DNA of 64,000 bases from Phycisphaeraceae bacterium (lineage in GTDB: Bacteria > Planctomycetota > Phycisphaerae > Phycisphaerales > Phycisphaeraceae), in assembly GCA_020851735.1 (NCBI GenBank), contig JADZCD010000034.1, forward strand, positions 62,001 through 126,000, written 5' to 3'. Positions 17,643 to 23,804 of the stretch are shown piece after piece. Made by a program: the position numbers and the translations under genes. Under the pieces are notes generated by a model. The model was not told the DNA's origin, did not search any database, and saw only the letters and a list, made by a program, of their open reading frames with translations. Each line of letters starts with the position of its first letter. Positions within the stretch are counted from its first letter, which is position 1.

Positions 17643-17668
17643 TAACCCCTTTTGAACGGAGTATCACC

Positions 17669-18331
17669 ATGACCGCAACTGTGACCACAACCGAACCGAG
17701 CATCCTGGAACACCTTAAAGAGCGCGACGAGAAAGCCGCGCAAGCCCACCTGGAGGCCCAGCGGGCCTACCGGGAGCTTGTTGAGAAAGCCGCACGAGAT
17801 GGCCAACTGAGCAGGCCCGACCAAGACCGGCTAGGCAAGCTATTGCCCATCCTGAGCCGAACTACGTCCAACTGTGAAAGCGACATAGCCTTAACCCGTC
17901 GGGCGCTTGACCTGCACAAGACGCTTTCCGTGTTGGCAGAGGTGCAGGCGGAAACCCGCAGCGCCTTAAAGGCGTTCAACGATTTTTTTTGCGGGCCTAA
18001 CAGCGAAGTAATCCGTGGATTCGAGAAGCTATTCATTGAAGGCGAACTACGGTTACGGCGGGCGGTTCGCGCCGGTGACGCGGAGGCGAAGTTGTTAAAG
18101 ACCGCCCGCGAGCTTGAGGAGCTTGCCGATAGCCGACCCGACCTTTTCCCGCGTTATGATCCCCCAGTTCATTCGATCGGCCCCTCCTGGCATGGCGGGT
18201 TAGGCTCTACGGCGGGCGGCTGGCGGATGCGCTTCCAAGAGGTCCTATGCGGCAGCGGACTGCGTGCGCTGGCGCAGCTGGATCAGGCCGTCGATGCGGC
18301 GGAAAAGGCCGCTAAAGCCCAGACGGAATAA
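17669..18331 (+). CDS. unknown helical protein, 220 aa
   Basis: Start ATG 17669, with GGAG nine bases upstream; the longer frame from 17639 would include the upstream gene's stop region and its ribosome-binding site, so it is rejected. The sequence is charged and helical (EHLKERDEKAAQAHLEAQRA, ELVEKAAR, LHKTLSVLAEVQAETRSALK), with predicted coiled coil over residues about 10-120, and ends in an Ala/Lys-rich helix. No recognised domain. Cargo gene of the element. Confidence 0.5.
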   Translation: MTATVTTTEPSILEHLKERDEKAAQAHLEAQRAYRELVEKAARDGQLSRPDQDRLGKLLPILSRTTSNCESDIALTRRALDLHKTLSVLAEVQAETRSALKAFNDFFCGPNSEVIRGFEKLFIEGELRLRRAVRAGDAEAKLLKTARELEELADSRPDLFPRYDPPVHSIGPSWHGGLGSTAGGWRMRFQEVLCGSGLRALAQLDQAVDAAEKAAKAQTE

Positions 18332-18410
18332 CGCGGACCTGCGATCGGGCGGCGTGGTCCCGGCTCCCTCACCGGCCCGCCGCCTGATCCAGACCGCGAA
18401 AGCACCGGTT

Positions 18411-18456
18411 GATAGTGTTTTGGCTTAGTATCATTAGGTATTTTGGTATACTATTT
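18411..18456 (+). promoter_or_regulatory. AT-rich promoter-like segment inside the element
   Basis: A short AT-rich patch in GC-rich DNA containing TATACT (18447-18452), a good -10, and an inverted pair TAGTAT/ATACTA. A matching -35 at correct spacing is not clear (TTGGCT is 21 bases away). May drive the 272-aa gene and the genes behind it in the integrated state. Confidence 0.35.
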
Positions 18457-18552
18457 TGCGGGTGCACCGGCAGGTGCTTTGTGACTCGGCGGGTGCGGAC
18501 GGCCCTGTTCCCCCTTCCCCCCGCCGGGTCAACCGCCTTAAAGGGAACAGAC

Positions 18553-19371
18553 ATGTCACAATCCACTATTGCCCGCGCCACCGCACCTAGACTTCACCAG
18601 TTAGCCGCCGATATCCGGCGTGTGCACGGCCCCGGCGGCACAGACTGGGAGCTTTGTAGGCGAAGCCTGCATGAGCTGGCCGCCGATATCCGTGCCGCGT
18701 GGTATCAATCAAAGCCCGTCGATCATACGGACGGCTTTCCTCACGACGACCCGAATCCCCACCACGACCCGGCCCTGGCTGATTTCCTTAAGCCCTTAAA
18801 GCTGAGGGCTGGGGATACTATCAAGGTTACATACTTCCGTGACGGCAACGCGGGGGCCGAGGTGGTCGGGGACGACGGGAGGAGTTGGGCGGCTACTACG
18901 CTGCCTAGGTGGGGTCAGACACCCTTAGACAATCCAGACGTTGACCGTTGGCAGCATATCGCCGACCGCCTGGCACAGGTGCTTCTATGGCGTTCACCTT
19001 CCCCAGCAGATGCCCAAGTTGTGGCGGACGACCTAGACCGGCTGGCGCTGGCCCTGGAGGCGGTACAGGGTGACTGCCAATATTCCGACGATTTCACCAA
19101 GGTGACGTGGTATGGCAAGCCGTACGTCTTCACTAAGGGCAAACAGGCCCGAATCGTAGGCGAGCTAATTCAAGACTGGGAAAACGGCGGGAGGGGACTA
19201 TCGGTTGACACCCTGGCGGAACGGGCTGACATCACGGGGCAATTGAAATTGAATATATCCGCCACGTTTAGATTGAAGGGTGGTCGGGCCGGGAAACATC
19301 CGGCTTGGGGGACGATGATCCGGCAAGACCCCACACGGAAGGGGTTTTACCTCTTATGCGCCGATAGGTGA
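18553..19371 (+). CDS. unknown protein with C-terminal winged-helix-like region, 272 aa
   Basis: Start ATG 18553 follows AAAGGGAACAG; the longer frame would run through the AT-rich promoter-like segment. Near the N-terminus two similar helices occur (LHQLAADIRRVHG and LHELAADIRAAWY), suggesting a small duplication. The C-terminal 90 residues (GKPYVFTKGKQARIVGELIQ ... HPAWGTMIRQDPTRKGFYLL) resemble a winged-helix-like domain that recurs in unknown planctomycete proteins. DNA binding is possible, not shown. Confidence 0.5.
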   Translation: MSQSTIARATAPRLHQLAADIRRVHGPGGTDWELCRRSLHELAADIRAAWYQSKPVDHTDGFPHDDPNPHHDPALADFLKPLKLRAGDTIKVTYFRDGNAGAEVVGDDGRSWAATTLPRWGQTPLDNPDVDRWQHIADRLAQVLLWRSPSPADAQVVADDLDRLALALEAVQGDCQYSDDFTKVTWYGKPYVFTKGKQARIVGELIQDWENGGRGLSVDTLAERADITGQLKLNISATFRLKGGRAGKHPAWGTMIRQDPTRKGFYLLCADR

Positions 19372-19437
19372 CCCTGCGCACAGTAAACCCGAATCGGCGC
19401 ACAGCTTGCGCACAGGCGGCCCGTCATACTTGCGGGC

Positions 19438-19644
19438 ATGGACACTAAACGCACCAGCGACCTCGTTCCAATCTACGGACTTTATCGCCGACTTAAATCA
19501 ACTGGCATCGGACTTAGCTGGCTAAAGCAGGAAGCGGACGCCGGACGGTTGCCATTCCTCATGGTAGGCAAGCGGCGGCTTTTCAATGTCGCCGCCATCG
19601 AGGCGATTCTTCTCGAGCGCGCGGGGAAAGGCGGGGGCGAATGA
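19438..19644 (+). CDS. excisionase-like HTH protein, 68 aa
   Basis: ATG 19438. MDTKRTSDLVPIYGLYRRLK then STGIGLSWLKQEADAGRLPF LMVGKRRLFNVAAIEAILLE: the helix-turn-helix followed by a wing with GKRRLFNVAAIE is the AlpA/MerR-like excisionase pattern. It overlaps the next gene by four bases. Such small proteins bend att DNA or regulate satellite/prophage promoters. Two such proteins in tandem suggest one recombination directionality factor and one regulator (inference). Confidence 0.65.
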   Translation: MDTKRTSDLVPIYGLYRRLKSTGIGLSWLKQEADAGRLPFLMVGKRRLFNVAAIEAILLERAGKGGGE

Positions 19645-19865
19645 AAAACCGCGAACCCGAACCCGTCATCGTAAGCCCTTTAATGAATAGCCGCATGGCG
19701 GCGAAGTATTTATCGGTCAGCGAAAGAACTTTGGTCCGCCTACGTGATTCTGGAGTTGTTCCGTTTATCAGACTGGGCGGACGAATCCTGTTCCGCCGCT
19801 GGACCCTGGACGCCCGCTTGACCGAGCTTGAGGCTGTTCAAGCTAAGGGGGTGGACAATGCTTAA
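19641..19865 (+). CDS. excisionase/helix-turn-helix protein, 74 aa
   Basis: ATG 19641 overlaps the previous stop (ATGA). The core LMNSRMAAKYLSVSERTLVR followed by LRDSGVVPFIRLGGRILFRR is a clear HTH_17-type excisionase/DNA-binding domain: 'AAxYLxVSxRTLxRLxxxGxxPxxRxGxRxxFR'. Overlaps the primase-helicase gene by eight bases, so the three genes are probably translationally coupled. Confidence 0.75.
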   Translation: MKNREPEPVIVSPLMNSRMAAKYLSVSERTLVRLRDSGVVPFIRLGGRILFRRWTLDARLTELEAVQAKGVDNA

Positions 19866-21480
19866 TGTCTTGAGCGATCAGCTTGGCGTAACTGTCGAAA
19901 GCCTGCAAGCCCTTGGTGTCAGCCGCAACGGATCGGGCTGGCGAATCCCCGAACGCAACGGGCAAGGGGAAATCATCGGTCATTCAATTCGCCGGGACGA
20001 CGGCTCCAAGACTTTCGAGCCGGGCGGGCACCGCGGCCTGACGCTGGCCTGGCCGCTGCATGATTACGCCGGAAGCAGTGACGCTGATCCCGTGATTATC
20101 GTGGAGGGCGCGTCCGACGCCGCCGCCGGGATGGACTTGGACTTTGTGACGATCGGGCGGCCGAGCTGCACGGGCGGGCTGGATTTTCTCCGCGAGTTAC
20201 TGGCCGATCGGCACGTCCTGATCATCGGCGAGAATGACACAAAGCCCGACGCCGATCCCGACACGCGCCCCGGCAAGGTTGGCGCTGAAAAAATCGCTTC
20301 CGGCTTGCTGGGCATAGCCGCGAGCGTGCGGGTGATTTTCCCGCCGGAGGGGGTGAAAGATTTGAGGGCCTGGACGATTGCTGGCGCTACAAGGTTGGAC
20401 GTGATGGACGCGGCGGAACGGGCGGTTCCCCTGGAAGCCCCGCCTCCAGCGCCAACCGCCGGACCGATTTTGTTGAACTTGGCCGACATCGAAGCCCAGC
20501 CGGTGCGCTGGCTTTGGCCGGGGAGGATCGCGCTTGGCAAGGTTACGATTTTCGCGGGTGATCCCGGCCTTGGCAAAAGTTTCGTCACGCTGGACATTGC
20601 CTCCCGCGTGACGACGGGCGCGGGCTGGCCCGATGCGCCGGGCCAACGGTTCGACGCTGGCGGGGTGGTGTTACTCAACGCTGAAGATGATGCGGCGGAC
20701 ACGATTAAGCCGAGACTAACAGCCGCCGGGGCGAACGTTCGGCGGATCAACGTCCTACAGGCGGTCCGCCGCGTTGATGATAAGACCGGGGCAACCCTGA
20801 ATGTTCCCTTCCACTTGGCAGATATCAAGACTTTAGAAGATGCCATCGCCAGAACCCCTGACTGTCGGCTGGTAATTGTGGACCCGATTACCGCGTACCT
20901 GGGCGACACTGATAGCCACGTCAACGCTGAGGTGAGGGCGCTCTTGGCCCCGCTGGCCGCCTTGGCGAGCAGGCGGCAAGTGGCGGTGGTGTGTGTTTCG
21001 CACTTGAACAAGGCCACGGGAACGTCCGCCGTTTACCGAATTATGGGAAGCCTCGCGTTCGCGGCCGCCGCGCGGGCGGTTTGGGCGATCAGTAAAGACC
21101 GGGACAATGCTGCCCGCAGACTGATGACTCCTGTTAAGAACAATATTGCCCTGGACCAGACCGGTTTGGCCTTTACCCTGGCCCCAAGCGGGGATCAGGC
21201 GGTGGTAGCCTGGGAGGACGGGCCTATATCCGCCACGGCCGATGACGCCCTGGGCGACGGTTCACAAAACGGCGGCGACGACGCCCTGGCCGACGCGTGT
21301 AGGTGGTTGAGGGAGTTTCTACTTGACGGGCCAAAACCAGCCAAGGACATCAAGGCCGCCGCCCTGGCGGACTCCATCACCTCCCGAACACTCGATCGCG
21401 CGAAAAGCGAACTTGGGGTTTTGGCCTCGCGGATGGGGTTCGGGGAGGGCAGCAGGTGGGTCTGGGGGATGCCGTCATGA
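19858..21480 (+). CDS. TOPRIM/AAA replicative primase-helicase of the element
   Basis: A 540-residue protein; start ATG 19858 inside the end of the preceding gene. Residues about 70-165 form a TOPRIM-like domain (DPVIIVEGASDAAAGM, then HVLIIGENDTKPDADPDT). A RepA/AAA_25-type ATPase follows: Walker A GDPGLGKS at 234-241, Walker B LVIVDP near 338-343, and VVCVSHLNK after it (sensor-like). The C-terminal region (residues about 440-540) is a winged-helix-like domain (GPKPAKDIKAAALADSITSR). Combined primase/helicase proteins of this kind start replication of phages, satellites and plasmids. An iteron cluster lies directly behind the gene. Confidence 0.8.
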   Translation: MLNVLSDQLGVTVESLQALGVSRNGSGWRIPERNGQGEIIGHSIRRDDGSKTFEPGGHRGLTLAWPLHDYAGSSDADPVIIVEGASDAAAGMDLDFVTIGRPSCTGGLDFLRELLADRHVLIIGENDTKPDADPDTRPGKVGAEKIASGLLGIAASVRVIFPPEGVKDLRAWTIAGATRLDVMDAAERAVPLEAPPPAPTAGPILLNLADIEAQPVRWLWPGRIALGKVTIFAGDPGLGKSFVTLDIASRVTTGAGWPDAPGQRFDAGGVVLLNAEDDAADTIKPRLTAAGANVRRINVLQAVRRVDDKTGATLNVPFHLADIKTLEDAIARTPDCRLVIVDPITAYLGDTDSHVNAEVRALLAPLAALASRRQVAVVCVSHLNKATGTSAVYRIMGSLAFAAAARAVWAISKDRDNAARRLMTPVKNNIALDQTGLAFTLAPSGDQAVVAWEDGPISATADDALGDGSQNGGDDALADACRWLREFLLDGPKPAKDIKAAALADSITSRTLDRAKSELGVLASRMGFGEGSRWVWGMPS

Positions 21481-21776
21481 AGTACGCCAACCCCTCCCAT
21501 ACAGAAACGTTGGCGCACTTCGATGGTTTTGGCGCTCTTCGGCGTTTTTGGCTCAAAAATGAGGTTTTTGGGGAAGGCGGTTTGGCGCTCTTCGGCGAAG
21601 TACGCCAAGCCCGAAGTATGGCGCACTTCGTGGCCCTGGGGCTGGACCTTACCGCCCCGTTTGTTCTGTGGCTTGCCCTGGCGACGTGGCTTGTCCTTCC
21701 CTACGCCAACCTCTTGGGGGGCCTGCTATGCTTGACAAGGATTATCATAGTTGATAAGATATCGGCATGGACCTAA
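21477..21776 (+). CDS. possible small protein over the iteron region, 99 aa
   Basis: ATG 21477 overlaps the primase-helicase stop (ATGA), which favours a real gene. The N-terminal half is encoded by the iteron cluster. The C-terminal half is hydrophobic (LDLTAPFVLWLALATWLVLP YANLLGG...) and could be a membrane segment. It overlaps the start of the XRE repressor gene by ten bases and the whole repressor promoter. It may be only an accidental frame over an origin; not recognised. Confidence 0.3.
   Translation: MKYANPSHTETLAHFDGFGALRRFWLKNEVFGEGGLALFGEVRQARSMAHFVALGLDLTAPFVLWLALATWLVLPYANLLGGLLCLTRIIIVDKISAWT
21478..21630. repeat. iteron cluster: six copies of a 12-bp motif, putative replication origin
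   Basis: Consensus TGGCGYNCTTCG. Copies on + at 21511-21522, 21530-21541, 21583-21594 and 21619-21630; on - at 21478-21489 and 21596-21607. They lie within 153 bases directly behind the primase-helicase gene and before the repressor. Repeated short binding motifs next to a Rep-type gene are the usual form of satellite and plasmid origins. An AT-richer stretch (21544-21570) lies between copies. Confidence 0.7.
21732..21760 (+). promoter_or_regulatory. strong promoter of the repressor-integrase genes, leaderless
   Basis: -35 TTGACA (21732-21737), 17-base spacer, -10 TAAGAT (21755-21760). The ATG of the repressor begins at 21767, where transcription would start, so the mRNA is expected to be leaderless. 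No ribosome-binding site precedes that ATG, consistent with this. Confidence 0.75.
21742..21757. promoter_or_regulatory. operator: TTATCA-TAGT-TGATAA inverted repeat
   Basis: Perfect 6-bp arms separated by four bases, located between -35 and -10 of the repressor promoter and overlapping the -10. The position suits autorepression by the XRE-family protein encoded immediately downstream. Confidence 0.65.
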
Positions 21777-21961
21777 GGGAAGTGATAGCGCGGGAGCTTG
21801 AGCGGCGGGGCTGGCCCCAAACCAAGCTGTGTGAGCGGACGGGGCTGACCCCGGCGCGTGTGAATGACTACCTGAAGGGTAAACGGGACATGCTCGGCGG
21901 GAACCTGGACAGGATTCTAAAGGCGCTGGGCCTGGCCGTCACCCGACGGCGGAAGAGGTGA
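21767..21961 (+). CDS. XRE-family HTH repressor, 64 aa
   Basis: MDLREVIARELERRGWPQTK then LCERTGLTPARVNDYLKGKR: a single lambda-repressor-like HTH domain (recognition helix around TPARVNDYL) with a short basic end. Probably controls the promoter in which its operator lies, and so the integrase, whose ATG is four bases after its stop. In satellites and ICEs the equivalent gene keeps the element silent. The role is inferred from position and fold. Confidence 0.75.
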   Translation: MDLREVIARELERRGWPQTKLCERTGLTPARVNDYLKGKRDMLGGNLDRILKALGLAVTRRRKR

Positions 21962-21965
21962 AAAA

Positions 21966-23291
21966 ATGGCAAGTCTAATCCATGACGGCGGGAAAAGGTG
22001 GCGGGTATCCATCATCGACGGGACAGGACGACGCCGGACCCTGCGCCTTAAGGCCAGCGACAGCGCCGCCCGCGCGACCCATGACCATATCGAGCACCTG
22101 GAGCAAGCCGCCGGGACAAGGCATACCCCGCCCCCGGCAACGGCCCGTTGGCTGGCCGACCTGGACGACCGCTGGCACGCCAAGCTGGCCCGCCTGGGGC
22201 TGGTGGAGCCGCGCGGGAGCGCGACCCTGGGCGGGTGGCTCAAGACCTACCTGGACGAAAAGCGGGCGGAGCTAAAGCCTGAAAGCCTGCGCAAGCTGGA
22301 ACAGACCGCCACCAAGCTGCTGGAGCACCTGGGCGCGGATAAACCCCTACGATCCATTACCCCGGCACAGGCCGCCGCCTGGAGGGCCTGGCTGACCTCA
22401 TCCGGCTTAAGTGTGGCAAGCGTCAAAACCCACGTAGGCAACTGCAAGAGCATCTTCCGCGAAGCGGCACACCGGGGACTGGTGGACAAATCACCCTTTG
22501 AAAGACTAAAGGGTGGATCAACACCATCCAGCGTCGATCGGTTCATCACCCGCGAGGAAATCGAATCGGTGATCGAAGCCTGCCCAACCGTGGAATATCG
22601 CCTGCTATTCGGGCTGGCGAGGTACGCGGGCCTGCGATGCCCCAGTGAATCACACCTTTTGACCTGGGCGGACGTGGACTTTGATGAGCACCTGCTCCAC
22701 GTTAAAAGCCCTAAGACCGAACGGCATGGACAGGGACACGATAGCCGCACCGTCCCCGTGGAACCCCGCTTGATGGCGTTAATCCAAGAGGCATACGATC
22801 TAGCACCAGAAGGGCAAGAGCGATTGATTGTCGGGATCAACGGCAAAGGAGCGCTCCGCCGCCGGGTGGAAGCGATCTGGACACGGGCTGGCGTTCAACC
22901 CTGGGACCGGCTGTTTCAATCCCTACGCTCAAGCTGTGAGCGCGACTGGGCACAGCATCACCCGCAAGTCCACGTGTCCCGCTGGATCGGACATGGCATG
23001 CTGATTTCAGCAAAGCATTACTTGAACGGCGACCTGCCCGAAGCCTATGCAAGGGTTACGGGCGTCCCTAACAGCACACTTAAAAACCACGTTCCCCAAG
23101 TGTCGCAAAAACGAGCGCAGACAGGACCGGAAACGGGCTGTCATGGGCTGTCAGGAGCCACCAGCACTTTTTCAGGTAATGGTGATATGGCAGGCAATGA
23201 CAGGCAGTTGCAGCTTGTGTCCACTAATGACACGAACGTAGACAAATGGAGCCGGGGGGAATCGAACCCCCGTCCCGTGGCAGACGAATGA
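21966..23291 (+). CDS. int: tyrosine integrase; C-terminal codons lie in host ssrA
   Basis: 441 residues as integrated. N-terminal arm-binding and SAM-like core-binding domains (about residues 75-170) precede the catalytic domain. Arg224 in AGLRCPSE is box I Arg, Lys is in the SPKTERHGQGHDSR segment, Arg321 in QSLRSSCERD is box II Arg (the usual His of HxxR is Gln), a His is in WIGHGM, and Tyr352 in AKHYLNG is the nucleophile. This box II/III form is typical of planctomycete integrases. The end of the frame (GESNPRP) is encoded by the att/tmRNA 3' end, followed by four host-encoded residues (VADE) and a stop. In the circular element the frame continues into 16399-16581. Convergent and overlapping with ssrA. 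Confidence 0.9.
   Translation: MASLIHDGGKRWRVSIIDGTGRRRTLRLKASDSAARATHDHIEHLEQAAGTRHTPPPATARWLADLDDRWHAKLARLGLVEPRGSATLGGWLKTYLDEKRAELKPESLRKLEQTATKLLEHLGADKPLRSITPAQAAAWRAWLTSSGLSVASVKTHVGNCKSIFREAAHRGLVDKSPFERLKGGSTPSSVDRFITREEIESVIEACPTVEYRLLFGLARYAGLRCPSESHLLTWADVDFDEHLLHVKSPKTERHGQGHDSRTVPVEPRLMALIQEAYDLAPEGQERLIVGINGKGALRRRVEAIWTRAGVQPWDRLFQSLRSSCERDWAQHHPQVHVSRWIGHGMLISAKHYLNGDLPEAYARVTGVPNSTLKNHVPQVSQKRAQTGPETGCHGLSGATSTFSGNGDMAGNDRQLQLVSTNDTNVDKWSRGESNPRPVADE
23245..23276. other. attR: attR: junction within the 3' end of ssrA
   Basis: The 32-base copy of the att core on the integrase side. It supplies the functional T arm and acceptor stem of tmRNA, so insertion leaves ssrA intact. 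It is in frame within the integrase gene (tgg agc cgg ggg gaa tcg aac). Confidence 0.85.
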
Positions 23292-23624
23292 CCGCTTCTA
23301 CGCGCGTAGTCGTTGTTTTAATCTCAGCCAGGTGACCGCCAGCGACAGCGTTCACCCAGCCCAGCCCAGCATTTTTTTAACCCGCCAGCGTCCGAGCACC
23401 GCTCTTGGGCGATCCTGCTAGTTTGACGCCCAGCGGCGGCCACAGGCCGTCCGCCGCCAGGCGAGGCCACCTTAATTAGGCAGCCATGCGGACCGGCGCG
23501 AAGCCGATCCGACCAGCGACTGTGTCGTTGGCATTTATGGTTTGCACGGTGATTTACGAGGCCCACGTGCGTCCTCGGCGCGCCACGATCAACCGTTACT
23601 GTCCGGTCGATACCAGTCGGCCCC
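23247..23624 (-). ncRNA. ssrA: tmRNA (ssrA), one-piece, with an 18-residue tag
   Basis: The 5' end GGGGCCGACTGGTATCGACC (minus strand, from 23624) pairs with the 3' end CGGCTCC-A (ending at 23247) as the tRNA-like acceptor stem, and the T arm GGGGG-TTCGATT-CCCCC is intact. CCA is not encoded. The resume codon GCC lies at 23532-23530 after ATAAAT, and the tag reads ANDTVAGRIGFAPVRMAA, stop TAA at 23478-23476, followed by a second in-frame-like TAA region. Length is about 378 bases, normal for tmRNA. It rescues stalled ribosomes with SmpB and tags the product for degradation. The gene is the integration target of the element. Confidence 0.92.
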
Positions 23625-23804
23625 AGTTTTCAAAGAACAACCCTTACCCACACAATCATACCCCCGCGGCCACTGAAGACCAGCCCTCTTCTTTCCGCCG
23701 CTGTGCCCAACCCCCCTTATATATCGGCTCAAATATCCCGCCCGTTCATGGCCTCGCCCCGGAGTATCCGCCTGCCTCCCCCCCTGCCGCCTGCTCGGGG
23801 CCCC
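23625..23804. other. short intergenic region upstream of ssrA
   Basis: About 180 bases between the ssrA 5' end and the stop of the M32 peptidase gene, both minus strand. It must hold the ssrA promoter; a TATGAT is seen on the minus strand around 23660, but no convincing -35 was assigned. No gene seen. Confidence 0.3.

Noticed and set aside
16368-23276. Restriction-modification, toxin-antitoxin or CRISPR defence cargo in the element
   Set aside because: None of the cargo proteins shows nuclease, methyltransferase, or known toxin motifs on reading; the unknown genes are left unassigned.
23324-23566. 80-codon ORF on the minus strand
   Set aside because: Lies entirely within tmRNA and uses a frame different from the tag.
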